From NCBI RefSeq assembly GCF_946885855.1, contig NZ_CAMPHH010000003.1, positions 1 to 34,086 on the forward strand: a DNA stretch of 34,086 nt, written 5' to 3'. Position 1 is the first letter of the stretch; each line of letters begins with the position of its first letter. The notes under the pieces were generated by a model. That model did not search any database. It was not told where the DNA came from and worked only from the letters and a program-made list of their open reading frames with translations. Below are positions 1-9,517 of the stretch, one piece after another. Made by a program: the position numbers and the translations under genes. The stretch comes from an uncultured Actinotalea sp. GTDB taxonomy: Bacteria > Actinomycetota > Actinomycetes > Actinomycetales > Cellulomonadaceae.

Positions 1-47
1 GGGCATCGCCGCAGGCCCCCGCGTGGGCGCTGGCCTGCGGGAGGCCG

Positions 48-72
48 GGGCGGGGCCCACAGCGCCCCGCCC
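48..72 (-). terminator. Hairpin terminator after xdhC
   Basis: A perfect 9-bp inverted repeat (GGGCGGGGC / GCCCCGCCC) with a 7-base loop starts 31 bases beyond the xdhC stop on the minus strand. No T-run follows, as is common in high-GC actinomycetes. It probably ends the xdhC transcript. Confidence 0.5.
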
Positions 73-102
73 GCGCCTCGACGACGCCCCGGACACGCCC
101 GC

Positions 103-1259
<1,157 letters not shown>

Positions 1260-1263
<4 letters not shown>

Positions 1264-1976
1264 GCGTCCTCCTCCGGCGTCGGCCCGGCGGGTGCCCGGC
1301 GAGTCCGATCCGTATCGAGGATACGATCCGCGTCCGTGCTCGCGCCGACCCGGTCGCCGCCCACCGTCGGGTCGATGCCGACGCGTGCGGCGTCCCCCTC
1401 GACGTCCACGTCGCGCCCGTCCGCCACGTCCTCGCACGGCACGCGGCGGACCGGCCCCCGGGCGAGGACGTCACGGGCACCGCGGTCCCCGCGTGCCTCC
1501 GCCAGCACCGGCGGCCAGTGCGCACGGCCGAGCACGACCGGGTGCCCCGGCTCGCCGTCGTAGGTGGCCTGCACCAGCGCGTGCGCGGTCGCGGCGCGCC
1601 CGCCGTCGCGAGCCGCGGCCAGGACGCGCGCCACCGCCGTCCCGGTCAGACCGGGGGTGTCGACCAGGACGACGAGCGCCGCGTCCGCCGCCGTCATCGC
1701 GCGGGCGCCGAGCCCGGCGCGCAGCGAGGCGGACTGGCCGTCGGCCCACCCGGCCGCGACGACGACGTCGACGCCCTCCGGCACGAGGGCGCGGGCCTCC
1801 TCCGCGGCCGCTCCGAGCACCACCACGACCCGGTCGCACCCGCCCGTGCGCAGGGCCGTGCAGCGGTCCCCCACCCACCCCTGGACGAGCGCCTTGGGTC
1901 GCCCGAAGCGACGGCCGGCGCCGGCGGCGAGCACCAGGCCGACGACGACGCCCGGCGCGTCGGGCCCGGCGGTCAC
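1260..1976 (-). CDS. MocA/MobA-like molybdopterin nucleotidyltransferase
   Basis: This 238-residue NTP-transferase has the N-terminal signature LAAGAGRRFGRPK (residues 16-28), a central WADGQSASLRAGL block (77-89), the metal-binding DTP (106-108) and GHPVVLG (144-150). This is the pattern of MocA, the CTP:molybdopterin cytidylyltransferase that makes the cytosine dinucleotide form of the cofactor for xanthine dehydrogenase-type enzymes. GTG at 1976 overlaps the stop of the upstream permease (GTGA), which decides the start. The gene is coupled by ATGA to xdhC. The last 40 or so residues (after DVDVEGD) look like an unconserved charged tail, and they contain the operator palindrome at 1312-1324. 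A MobA-type GTP transferase or another sugar-phosphate nucleotidyltransferase is less likely given the neighbour xdhC. Confidence 0.85.
1312..1324 (-). promoter_or_regulatory. Operator palindrome A (xdhC)
   Basis: GTATC-GAG-GATAC is a perfect 5-bp inverted repeat with a 3-base spacer. With the flanking bases it reads CGTATC...GATACG. Its centre is 55 bases upstream of the xdhC ATG and lies inside the 3' coding end of the mocA-like gene. It matches five other sites in the window (8642, 14029, 15624, 27675 and 30439). It is read as a GntR-type operator by inference. Confidence 0.55.
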
Positions 1977-2884
1977 CGGAGCACCAGCGTGGCGACACCG
2001 CCGACGATGAGCAGGGCCCCGATGACCGTGGTGGGCCGGATCTGCTCGACGTTCCGCAGGAAGACCACGCTCACCGGGATGACGACGACGGGCACCGCCG
2101 CGGAGATCGCGACGGCGATGGCCACGGGGATGTGCAGGGTCGCCGCGATGACCATGATCTGGCCCCCGATCGCGAGGCCCCCCGCGAGGAACCAGAGGCC
2201 GAGACCGCGCCGGTCCGCACGCTGGAGGTCGGCGCGCAGCTCGCGGATCTTGACGTGGAAGAGGAGGTAGACCGCGATCCCGGCGATCCCGCCGATGAAG
2301 CCGCCCAGGATCGGCTCCGGCCACTCCCGGACCGCACCGCCGCGCGCGACGTTGCCGAGGGCGTACCAGACCGCGGCGAGCAGCGCCGGCACGAGGACCG
2401 CCGGCGGGATCGTCTCCATGCGTCGCCTCCGGCCGGTCTCCGCGAGCGCCTCTGCCGGTCGCGGCACCCGGTTGGTCAGCAGCAGGCCGACGAGGACGAC
2501 CGCCATGGCGACGAGGTCGACCCAGCCCAGGCGCTCCCCCAGCAGCAGGAAGGCGAAGACGGCCGCGAACGCCGGGTTGACGACCTGCACCGCGGCGGCG
2601 CGCGAGGGCCCCATGGTCTGCACCGACCTGAAGTAGCCGCGCCGGCCGAGATAGCTCGCGAAGAGACCGGCGAGCACGAACCAGAAGAACGCCGACCACA
2701 CCACCGGGGTGACGCCGCCGCGGACCGCGACCTGGACGGCGGCCGCCACGCCGGCGACGACGACGTTCGCCGCGAGCGCGACGAGGAAGCCGATCCCCTG
2801 GTCGAGCCGGCGTCCGGCCGCGCGCACGACGAAGGAGTTGCACGAGAACATCAGCAGGGCGCCGAGCGCCAGGAGATCACCCAT
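1973..2884 (-). CDS. EamA/DMT family transporter
   Basis: This 303-residue membrane protein has about ten hydrophobic segments arranged as two EamA repeats, the usual layout of the drug/metabolite transporter superfamily. The first repeat starts at GDLLALGALLMFSCNSFVVR. The second starts near IPPAVLVPALLAAVWYALG and ends with the typical PTTVIGALLIVGGVATL. A basic linker of about 20 residues (RVPRPAEALAETGRRRRME) joins the halves. Such proteins export or import small metabolites; the substrate cannot be read here. Its ATG overlaps the end of the upstream MFS gene by 8 bases, and its stop overlaps the mocA-like start, so it belongs to a tight four-gene block with xdhC. A link to molybdenum enzymes is by position only. 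Confidence 0.85.
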   Translation of the reverse strand: MGDLLALGALLMFSCNSFVVRAAGRRLDQGIGFLVALAANVVVAGVAAAVQVAVRGGVTPVVWSAFFWFVLAGLFASYLGRRGYFRSVQTMGPSRAAAVQVVNPAFAAVFAFLLLGERLGWVDLVAMAVVLVGLLLTNRVPRPAEALAETGRRRRMETIPPAVLVPALLAAVWYALGNVARGGAVREWPEPILGGFIGGIAGIAVYLLFHVKIRELRADLQRADRRGLGLWFLAGGLAIGGQIMVIAATLHIPVAIAVAISAAVPVVVIPVSVVFLRNVEQIRPTTVIGALLIVGGVATLVLR

Positions 2885-4088
2885 CGTGGGCCGCCGTCAC
2901 CGTCCGGTGGGCCCGGGCGACCCGGCCCACCACGCTCAGGGCCGCGGCGCTGGCCGCCGCGAGCACGAGGAAGCTCTGCCCGACCGTCAGCACGAGGGTC
3001 GCGGCACCGAACAGCAGGGGCGCGGTGAACTTGCCGACGTTGCGCACCGTCCCGGTCAGGCCCGTGTAGGTGGAGCGCGCCTCCGGCGGCGCCATCTCCG
3101 TCACGAGGACGTTGTGGGCGACGCCGTACACGCCGTCCTGGAGACCGAAGACGAGGAGCGCGCCGACGAGCACCGCGGGCGCGGGCGCGAACGCCATCGC
3201 GACCATGCTCGCCGTCGTCGTCACCAACGCGCCTGCGATGAGCTGCGGGGACGTCCACCGGTGGGCGAGCCGCTCCGTCAGGGCGGCGGAGACCGCCGCC
3301 AGGGTCGACGCCACGCCGAGCGCGAGGCCGACGGCCGCGGGCGACATCCCGAGCTCCGTCACCGCGAGGACGGCGACGTAGGTGAGGACCGCGTACTTGG
3401 TGATGAACCGCGCCGCGGCGAGCACCTGCACGCCGACGAGCGCCGGGGAGCTGCGGACCGCGGTCCTCGCCTGACCGCGGGGCCGCGGCTTCGGGCGCGC
3501 GGACGGCAGCCGGAGCCACGCGAGCACGGCCACGGGGAGCGCCAGGAGCGTCACCCCGAACGGGGCCCACCAGGCCAGGGCGATGAGGAGGCCGCCGACG
3601 GCGGGTGCCACGGCCTCGGCCACGGCCATCGCGATGATCCGGCGGCTCTGCCCCCGGGCGGCCGCCGGGCCCGAGGGCACGACGAGCCCGATGATCGCGA
3701 CCGAGAGCGACAGCGCCGCTCCGAAGGCGGCGCCCTGGAGCGCCCGCGCCAGGAGGAGCACCGCGAGGTCCGGTGCGACCATCGACAGGGCGCCGGCGAG
3801 GCCGAAGAGGAGCATCGAGCCGGCGAAGACCGCGCGGACGCCGAACCGGTCGGCCAGGATGCCGGCGCCGAGCGCCGAGAACATGCTCGGGAACAGGAAC
3901 GCCGTCGTCAGCAGCGCGACCTGCGCGGTGCTGAGCCCGAACTCGGCCTGGATCGCCGGGATGCCCGGCGCGATGACCTGGATCCCCGTGGTCGCGATCC
4001 CCGCGCCGAGGCAGGCGACCAGGATGACGCCGCTGCTGCTGCCGGGGCCTCGCGGGCCGCGCTCGGGCACCTGCTCGGGTGGGCTCAC
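2877..4088 (-). CDS. MFS transporter
   Basis: This is a 403-residue major facilitator protein with about 12 hydrophobic segments. Helix 1 starts at VILVACLGAGIATTGIQ, and the loop after helix 2 carries GAGILADRFGVRAVF, close to the MFS signature G-x-x-x-D-R-x-G-x-R. It probably exports or imports a small organic molecule. I start it at GTG 4088 because GAGAGG lies 5 bases upstream. A GTG at 4094 is also in frame but would overlap that ribosome site. It follows the TctA gene by 60 bases on the same strand and leads the DMT, mocA-like and xdhC genes. The substrate is unknown. Confidence 0.85.
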   Translation of the reverse strand: MSPPEQVPERGPRGPGSSSGVILVACLGAGIATTGIQVIAPGIPAIQAEFGLSTAQVALLTTAFLFPSMFSALGAGILADRFGVRAVFAGSMLLFGLAGALSMVAPDLAVLLLARALQGAAFGAALSLSVAIIGLVVPSGPAAARGQSRRIIAMAVAEAVAPAVGGLLIALAWWAPFGVTLLALPVAVLAWLRLPSARPKPRPRGQARTAVRSSPALVGVQVLAAARFITKYAVLTYVAVLAVTELGMSPAAVGLALGVASTLAAVSAALTERLAHRWTSPQLIAGALVTTTASMVAMAFAPAPAVLVGALLVFGLQDGVYGVAHNVLVTEMAPPEARSTYTGLTGTVRNVGKFTAPLLFGAATLVLTVGQSFLVLAAASAAALSVVGRVARAHRTVTAAHDG

Positions 4089-4106
4089 GGTCACCTCTCG
4101 TGGACG

Positions 4107-4138
4107 GCGCGGGGTTCGGCCGGCGCGGTGTTCGGCCG
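4107..4138. repeat. Two-copy 16-bp tandem repeat
   Basis: GCGCGGGGTTCGGCCG is followed at once by GCGCGGTGTTCGGCCG, which differs at one base. The pair fills about half of the gap between tctA and the MFS gene. It may be a replication-slippage product; no function is evident. Confidence 0.6.
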
Positions 4139-4148
4139 GGGCGGGTCG

Positions 4149-6299
4149 TCAGTACGGCAGCAGGGACCCGCCCTCCACGGGCACACCGAGGAGGGTCACG
4201 AAGACGAGGTACAGCGAGGCGCACACGAGTGTCGTGGTCACCACGGTCGTCCGCCAGCTCTCGCGCGTCACCAGCCGGAGGAACAGGACGAAGATCACCG
4301 GCACGGTGACGGCCAGGCCGAGCAGCCAGCTCGCCGGGAGCAGCGCCGCCGTGAGGACGAGGCTGGTCAGGAGCCGGCGGTTCATCTCCCGGCGCTCGCG
4401 CGCCACCGCCTCGGGGTCCTCCACCGCGTCGACCGCGACGGCGCCCGGCGGACCCGGCTCGTCGTCGGCCGAGACGGAGGCGGCTTCGTCACGCGGGCCC
4501 TCACCGCCCGGCCGCCCGACGAGCTCCGCCGCCTCCTGCTCGAGCTGGTGCATCATCGCCTCCGCGCCCTGCCCGTCCGCGATGAAGCCGCCGAAGCGGG
4601 ACCGCAGGGGACGCACCAGCGCGACGCCGAGGTAGAGGACGACCAGCGCGAGCAGCGCGCTCGCCGTGAGGACGGGGAACGTCCGCCCCTCCTCCGTGAA
4701 GTCCGTGGCCAGCAGGAGCGCGGCCAGCGCGACGGAGCCGAGGAGACCCATGAGGACGATCGACACCGGCCGGGTCGCGGACCGGACCCCGGCCTCGAGG
4801 TCCTCGCGGGACCGCTTGCCGGCCCGGCGGGAGTTGACCACCTCGTACACGAGGACGGCGACGGTGAGGATGACGAGCACCAGCGAGATCGGGCGGGTGA
4901 CGAACCCGCTGAGGCCGCCGAAGGTGGACAGCGTCTGCAGGTAGGACCGCTCGACCATAGGGCCGAGGATGAAGCCGAGGATGAACGGGATGATCGGCAT
5001 CCCCGCGGACCGCATGAGGTAGGCCAGCAGCCCGAAGCCGATCGAGACGATCACGTCGACGATGCTGAGGTTGAGGGCGTAGGCACCGATGACGGCCAGC
5101 ATGAGGACGGTCGGTGACAGCAGGCCCGGCCGGACGCGCGTGACCTGGAGCAGCTGGGGCCCGAAGAGCAGGCCGAGCGCCGAGGACAGGAAGCTCGCGC
5201 CGATGAGCACGAGGATCGCGATCCAGACGATGTCGGGCTGGTCGCGGATGAGGTTCGGGCCCGGCGTCACGCCGTGGATCACCATGGCGCCGAGCACGAT
5301 GGCCCAGTCCGAGCTGCCCGGGATCCCGAACGCGAGGCTCGGGAGGGCGGAGCCCGAGTCCTTGGCGTCGTTCGACGCCTCCGGCGCCAGCACGCCGCGC
5401 GGGTCGCCCTGGCCGAAGCGCCCGTCCTTCGAGGTGCGCGCCGCCTGGAAGTACGCGAGGAACGCGGCGACGGTGCCGCCGACCGCCGGCACCAGGCCGA
5501 CGCCGGTGCCGATGAGGGAGGACCGGATGAGCAGGAAGGGCTGCTTGACCGTGTAGACGACGCCCTCCCACACCTGGCGGTGCCCGAACTTCAGCTCGGC
5601 CACGTTCGCCGCGACCTTCTGGTTCGTCCGCAGGAGCTGCAGCGCCTCGGTGACCGAGAACATGCCGACCAGCACGATGACGACCTCGAAGCCGTTGAAG
5701 AGCGCCGGCTGGTCGAAGACGTACCGGACGTCCCCACCGATCGGCGCGAAGCCGACGAACGACACGAGGATGCCGAGCAGACCGGACACGACGCCCTTGA
5801 GCATCGAGCCTCTCGCCGCCATCGCGATGATGGCCAGGCCGAAGACCCCGAGCATCGCGAACTCCGGGAAGGAGAACGCCAGGATGATGCTCCGCACCGC
5901 GGGGATGAGCGCGATGAGGACCAGCGTGCCGATGAGGGAGCCGAGGAAGGACGCGGAGGCCGAGATGCCGATCGCGAAGCCGCCGCGGCCCTGCCGGGCC
6001 AGCGGGTAGCCGTCCAGCGTCGTCGCGGCGCTCGGGGAGGACCCGGGGACGTTGAGCAGGATCGCCGTGATGGAGCCGGTGAACGACTGGCCCGCCAGGG
6101 CGGCGACGAAGAGCCCCATGGCGGACGAGGTGTCCATCCCGTACGTGAACGGGATCATCAGCGCGATCCCGACCGATCCCCCCAGACCAGGGAGCAGACC
6201 TGTGAGCATGCCGTTCATGCAGCCGAGCAGGAAGGCCAGGAGGAACGGCCAGGTCCACATGTCGGCGAGGGCCATGGGGAGGCCGTCGATGAAGTCCAC
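4149..6299 (-). CDS. Tripartite tricarboxylate transporter permease, TctA with fused TctB-like domain
   Basis: The protein has 716 residues, against about 500 for TctA alone. Residues 1 to about 500 are TctA, the large permease of a secondary organic-acid importer. Its signatures are GLLPGLGGSVGIALMIPF near the N-terminus and ILLNVPGSSPSAATTLDGYP followed by LARQGRGGFAIG. From about residue 503 come two hydrophobic segments, a charged Glu/Asp-rich linker of about 65 residues, and two more hydrophobic segments ending in VFVTLLGVPVEGGSLLPY. This is the four-helix plan of the small subunit TctB, so the two membrane subunits appear fused. GTG 6299 is preceded by GGGAG at 7 bases. It lies 69 bases after the TctC gene, and no separate tctB follows. 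The substrate is unknown; family members carry tricarboxylates, dicarboxylates or aromatic acids. Confidence 0.9.
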   Translation of the reverse strand: MDFIDGLPMALADMWTWPFLLAFLLGCMNGMLTGLLPGLGGSVGIALMIPFTYGMDTSSAMGLFVAALAGQSFTGSITAILLNVPGSSPSAATTLDGYPLARQGRGGFAIGISASASFLGSLIGTLVLIALIPAVRSIILAFSFPEFAMLGVFGLAIIAMAARGSMLKGVVSGLLGILVSFVGFAPIGGDVRYVFDQPALFNGFEVVIVLVGMFSVTEALQLLRTNQKVAANVAELKFGHRQVWEGVVYTVKQPFLLIRSSLIGTGVGLVPAVGGTVAAFLAYFQAARTSKDGRFGQGDPRGVLAPEASNDAKDSGSALPSLAFGIPGSSDWAIVLGAMVIHGVTPGPNLIRDQPDIVWIAILVLIGASFLSSALGLLFGPQLLQVTRVRPGLLSPTVLMLAVIGAYALNLSIVDVIVSIGFGLLAYLMRSAGMPIIPFILGFILGPMVERSYLQTLSTFGGLSGFVTRPISLVLVILTVAVLVYEVVNSRRAGKRSREDLEAGVRSATRPVSIVLMGLLGSVALAALLLATDFTEEGRTFPVLTASALLALVVLYLGVALVRPLRSRFGGFIADGQGAEAMMHQLEQEAAELVGRPGGEGPRDEAASVSADDEPGPPGAVAVDAVEDPEAVARERREMNRRLLTSLVLTAALLPASWLLGLAVTVPVIFVLFLRLVTRESWRTTVVTTTLVCASLYLVFVTLLGVPVEGGSLLPY

Positions 6300-6322
6300 A
6301 GGAGTGCTCCCTGGTCAGGGGT

Positions 6323-6345
6323 GGCGCCCGCCGGTGCGGGACGCC
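6323..6345 (-). other. Intercistronic hairpin between tctC and tctA
   Basis: GGCG-CCCGC, a CGGT loop, and GCGGG-A-CGCC form a stem with one bulge. It lies in the 69-base gap just after the binding-protein gene. Such hairpins often protect the binding-protein mRNA or reduce read-through; that role is inferred. Confidence 0.35.
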
Positions 6346-6368
6346 GCGGTCACGTCGCGGGCGTGCCG

Positions 6369-7442
6369 TCAGCTGCTCAGTTGGGGGACGAGGACCTTCA
6401 TCTGCTCGACCTGGTCGAGCATGACCCCCGTCGCGGCCTCCCAGTCCCGCGGGACGATCGGGCGCTCCGCCGTCTCGGCCCACGCGGCGAACGCGTCGCT
6501 GCTCAGGGCCTCGAACATGGTGTCCCGCAGGTAGGTGGCGACCTCCTCCGGCAGGTTCGGCGGAGCGACGATGAGGCGCAGCTCGGTGACGACGCCCTCG
6601 AGGTCCGGGTACCCGGCGTCCGCGGCACCGGGCACGTCCGCGAGCCACTCGAGCTCGCTGGACCGCTGGTCCTCGGTGCCCAGGAAGAGCAGAGGACGCA
6701 CGTCGCCGGAGTCGATGAAGCCGACGACGTCCGTGGCGCCGTAGACGAAGAAGTCCGCGTCGCCGCGCAGCGCCGCCGCGACGACCTCGGAGGAGCCCTC
6801 GGCGCCGTAGGTGACCGTCGCGTCCAGACCCAGCGCCTCGATCGTCGCCGCCGTGGCCAGTGCCGACGAGGAGCCCTCCTCGACGGTGATCGACCGCAGG
6901 CCCGTCGCGCCGATGAGGTCGTCGACGGACTCGTAGTCCGAGTCCGCCGGGACGTAGACCACGTAGGCGTTCTCGTCGACGCTGCCGAGGACGGTGAACT
7001 CCTCGGTCTCCCACTGCGCGAGGTCCGGGTTCTGGATCTGCTGGGCGATGGCGGCCGGCATCGGCAGGATGCCCACCGTGTACCCGTCCGGGTCGGCGGT
7101 GAACATGCTCGTGATGCCCTGGGGCAGCGGAGGCGTGTTGCGGATGACGACGTCGACGCCGTCGGGCAGGTAGCCCTCCTCGACCAGCACCTGCGCGACG
7201 CCGCGCGAGTACGTGTCGAAGCCGCCGCCCGGGCTGTAGGGCACGATCCACTCGATGTCCTGGTCGGGCTCCCACGCCTCGACGGGGGCCTCGGACTCCC
7301 CGCCGCCGGCCGAGCCGCCGTCGTCGTCGGAGGAGTCGGAGCCGCCGTCGGAGGAGCACGCGACGAGGACCAGGGGAAGGGTCACGGCGGCGGAGAGGGC
7401 GAGGAGCCGGCGCCGACCGGTGGTGCTGAGGGAACGGGACAT
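6369..7442 (-). CDS. TctC-family tripartite tricarboxylate substrate-binding lipoprotein
   Basis: This is a 357-residue exported lipoprotein. The N-terminus is basic (MSRSLSTTGRRR), followed by a hydrophobic stretch and the lipobox LVAC, with the lipid-bearing Cys near residue 29. A Ser/Asp/Gly-rich tether follows. The mature part carries the TctC pattern: WIVPYSPGGGFDTYSRG, NTPPLPQGITSMFTA, later YPDLEGVVTELRLIVAP, and a C-terminal helix region typical of Bug/TctC proteins. It captures an organic acid outside the membrane and passes it to the TctA/TctB permease encoded next at 6299. It sits 136 bases after the luciferase-like gene. The two-gene order TctC then TctA is usual. The ligand cannot be predicted. 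Confidence 0.92.
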   Translation of the reverse strand: MSRSLSTTGRRRLLALSAAVTLPLVLVACSSDGGSDSSDDDGGSAGGGESEAPVEAWEPDQDIEWIVPYSPGGGFDTYSRGVAQVLVEEGYLPDGVDVVIRNTPPLPQGITSMFTADPDGYTVGILPMPAAIAQQIQNPDLAQWETEEFTVLGSVDENAYVVYVPADSDYESVDDLIGATGLRSITVEEGSSSALATAATIEALGLDATVTYGAEGSSEVVAAALRGDADFFVYGATDVVGFIDSGDVRPLLFLGTEDQRSSELEWLADVPGAADAGYPDLEGVVTELRLIVAPPNLPEEVATYLRDTMFEALSSDAFAAWAETAERPIVPRDWEAATGVMLDQVEQMKVLVPQLSS

Positions 7443-7496
7443 CTGCGCGATCCAATCCGTGTGACCCGTGGGGGACGGGTGCTGGTGGTACCGGTG

Positions 7497-7517
7497 ACCC
7501 CTCGCCGTCGAGGGGGT
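7497..7517 (-). terminator. Hairpin after the luciferase-like gene
   Basis: ACCCCTCG-CCGT-CGAGGGGGT forms an 8-position stem with a 4-base loop and one mismatch. It lies about 62 bases beyond the stop at 7579 on the minus strand, within the 136-base gap before tctC. It may partly terminate transcription; tctC could then need its own promoter, which I could not locate. Confidence 0.35.
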
Positions 7518-7578
7518 GGTGCGCGTGCGATCAGCGTCTGCCGCGCCGCATCGACCCGCCAGGGCCGAACGGCTGACG

Positions 7579-8601
7579 TCAGCGGTACTCGGGGATGATC
7601 TCCTCGGCCCAGAGGGTCATCTGCTCGGTGAGGTCGTCCATCGTGGGGTAGATCATCTTCAGTTCGAAGTGGGTCACCCCCGCGTCGACGAACTCCGCGA
7701 CCCGGCGCTTGACCGACTCGACGGAGCCGAAGATGTGACGGTCGAGCGCGAACTTGATCTCGTCGACGTCGCGCTCGTAGGTGTTGCTGCTGGTGCTCAC
7801 CGTGGGGATCGCCCGCTCGAGCGCCTTGTCCTCGTCGCGCATGATCACGGTGAGCTTCTCGACCGCGATGGTGATCGCGTCCGGGTCGCGACCGTGCTCG
7901 ACGGCCGCCTCCCGCACGATCCCCGTGCCACGGGCCATCTCGGCCGGGGACAGCCAGCCCGGCACCCAGGCGTCGCCGAGGCGGCCGGTGCGCCGGGCCG
8001 CGTGGTCCGTCCAGCCGCCCACCCACAGGGGCGGGCCCGGCTTCTGGAGGGGCTTGGGGTAGATCTCGGCGCCCTCGAAGCTGACGAAGTCGCCGTGGTA
8101 CGTCGCGAGCGGCTGCTCCCAGATGGCGCGCATCGCCTCGATGTACTCGTCGGTCATCCGGCCCCGCTTGCGGAAGTCGACGCCGAACACGCCGAACTCG
8201 TCCGACTCGTAGCTGGCCTTGGAGCCGAGGCCCACGCCGGCGAGCAGGCGCCCCCCGGAGAGGTGGTCGAGCGTCGCGAGCTGCTTGGCCGCGTAGATCG
8301 GGTTCCGCGTCGGCATGACGAGGCAGGCGACGCCCAGCTTCACCTTCGACGTGATCGCGGCGAGGTAGGCGAGCGTCGTGAGCGACTCGTAGAAGTCGGC
8401 CGACTGGTCGTCCGCGAGCGCCTCGTGCGCGCCGGACGAGATGTGGTGCCGGTGCATCTCCGTGCTCCACACCACGTGGTCGTGGACGAAGATCGAGTCG
8501 AACCCGAGCTCCTCCGCCTCCTGCGCCGCCCGGGCGATGTTCGCCACCGACGACAGGGGTCCCGAGTTGGGCACCCGGATCCCGAACGAGACCTCCGCCA
8601 T
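7579..8601 (-). CDS. LLM-class (luciferase-like) F420/flavin-dependent oxidoreductase
   Basis: This 340-residue protein has the bacterial luciferase-like TIM-barrel pattern: VSFGIRVPNSGPL at the N-terminus, AQEAEELGFDSIFVHDHV, KVKLGVACLVMPTRNP, the strand LLAGVGLGSKASYE, and the phosphate-end motif PLWVGGWTDHAARRTGRLGDAWVPGW. The family uses FMN or cofactor F420 to oxidise or reduce small molecules in the cytoplasm. The fgd gene at 29384 would supply F420H2, which makes F420 a fair guess. ATG 8601 is chosen because GAGAGG lies 8 bases upstream; a GTG 6 bases earlier crowds that site. Operator B is centred 47 bases upstream. The gene precedes tctC and tctA in the same direction, so the oxidoreductase may act on the imported acid. 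Confidence 0.88.
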   Translation of the reverse strand: MAEVSFGIRVPNSGPLSSVANIARAAQEAEELGFDSIFVHDHVVWSTEMHRHHISSGAHEALADDQSADFYESLTTLAYLAAITSKVKLGVACLVMPTRNPIYAAKQLATLDHLSGGRLLAGVGLGSKASYESDEFGVFGVDFRKRGRMTDEYIEAMRAIWEQPLATYHGDFVSFEGAEIYPKPLQKPGPPLWVGGWTDHAARRTGRLGDAWVPGWLSPAEMARGTGIVREAAVEHGRDPDAITIAVEKLTVIMRDEDKALERAIPTVSTSSNTYERDVDEIKFALDRHIFGSVESVKRRVAEFVDAGVTHFELKMIYPTMDDLTEQMTLWAEEIIPEYR

Positions 8602-8641
8602 GCGCACGTCCTCTCACTCCCGCGCCTCGTCGCGCGATAGT

Positions 8642-8654
8642 GAATACAATATTG
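8642..8654 (-). promoter_or_regulatory. Operator palindrome B (luciferase-like gene)
   Basis: GAATA-CAA-TATTG has a perfect 4-bp core (AATA/TATT), a 3-base CAA spacer and one mismatched outer position. The centre is 47 bases upstream of the ATG at 8601. It is one of six related sites in the window. Confidence 0.5.
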
Positions 8655-8745
8655 TCGATCATGGTGCAGGGCAAGCAGCGCGCTGTAACGGTCTGGTGAA
8701 CTACGCGGTCGGGCGCCCCCGAGTCCGTACACGGCCCCGGACGAC

Positions 8746-8784
8746 GCCCGGCCCGCCCCCTGCGAGGAGGGGACGGGCCGGGGC
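8746..8784 (-). terminator. Hairpin terminator after gntR
   Basis: GCCCGGCCCGCCCCCT and AGGGGACGGGCCGGGGC pair over about 15 positions with one internal mismatch around a short loop. The structure begins about 29 bases beyond the gntR stop on the minus strand, and no genes occupy the gap. Confidence 0.55.
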
Positions 8785-8812
8785 GCGACCGGGGACGAGG
8801 CCCGGGACCGCG

Positions 8813-9517
8813 TCAGTTCGCGGCGGTGTCGCTCTCCAGGGCCATCGACTGGAGCGCCTGTGAGACCTTCATGAGGTGGCTCGAGAGCCACTGCTTGGCA
8901 CCCTCGACGTCTCCGTCGTGGATGCGCTGGAGGAACACCTCGTGGCCGTGCCCCGGGTCCACCCGCTGGAGCAGCAGGTACCGGCCGACGGACCCCCGCA
9001 GCTGGTTGGCGAGGTCCAGGGCGCGGGGGCGGCCCGCCTGCTCGTACAGCAGCTGGTAGAGCTCGCGCCGGATGTCGAGGCCGCGGCCGAGCTCCTCGAC
9101 GTTGTCGAGCTCGGCGGCCTTCTCCTCGAGGCGGCGCAGGACGTCCTCGTCCAGCCGCTGCATCGCCCGCTCGAGCAGGTAGGTCTCGACGAGGACGCGC
9201 ATCTCGTAGATCTCCGCGATCTCCTCCGCGCTGAGGACGGAGACCGTCGCGCCCCGGTACGGGTGGATCCGCAGGAGGCCCTCACTCTCGAGCTGCCGCA
9301 GGCTCGCACGCACGGGCATCCGGCTGATCCCGAGGATCGACGCGATCTCGTCGAGGTTCAGCCGCTGCCCCGGCGGGAAGGCGCCCTGGTGGATCGCCTC
9401 CCGGATGAAGGACTGGGCCATGTCCTCCACGGTCTGGTACGGGCCGCGGACGGCGTCCGCGATCGACTCCAGCTGACCGTCGGTCGCGCCGGAGGCCCCG
9501 TTCAGGTTGTTCGCCAT
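8813..9517 (-). CDS. GntR family regulator, FCD subfamily
   Basis: This 234-residue transcription factor has an N-terminal winged helix (about residues 28-95) with LNLDEIASILGISRMPVRASLRQLESEGLL, the GntR signature. A helical ligand-binding domain of the FCD type follows from about residue 97 (AEEIAEIYEMRVLVETYLLERA), ending with a His-containing segment (GHEVFLQRIHDGD ... SSHL) typical of metal-binding FCD proteins. Such regulators usually repress catabolic operons until an organic acid binds. ATG 9517 is chosen because GAGGA lies 7 bases upstream; longer in-frame starts lack a ribosome site. The gene is alone, flanked by hairpins. It is the best candidate to bind the repeated GT...AC palindromes in the window. 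A half-match (ATACAAG at 9554-9560) lies about 40 bases before its own start, so it may control itself. Confidence 0.9.
   Translation of the reverse strand: MANNLNGASGATDGQLESIADAVRGPYQTVEDMAQSFIREAIHQGAFPPGQRLNLDEIASILGISRMPVRASLRQLESEGLLRIHPYRGATVSVLSAEEIAEIYEMRVLVETYLLERAMQRLDEDVLRRLEEKAAELDNVEELGRGLDIRRELYQLLYEQAGRPRALDLANQLRGSVGRYLLLQRVDPGHGHEVFLQRIHDGDVEGAKQWLSSHLMKVSQALQSMALESDTAAN

Noticed and set aside
2709..5117. Very long open frame on the plus strand opposite the MFS and TctA genes
   Set aside because: The product is a low-complexity Arg/His/Asp/Glu-rich string with no family motif, and it is antisense to clear membrane-protein genes. Similar frames at 725-3028, 5274-7598, 19405-22053 and 23648-26137 are also effects of high GC.
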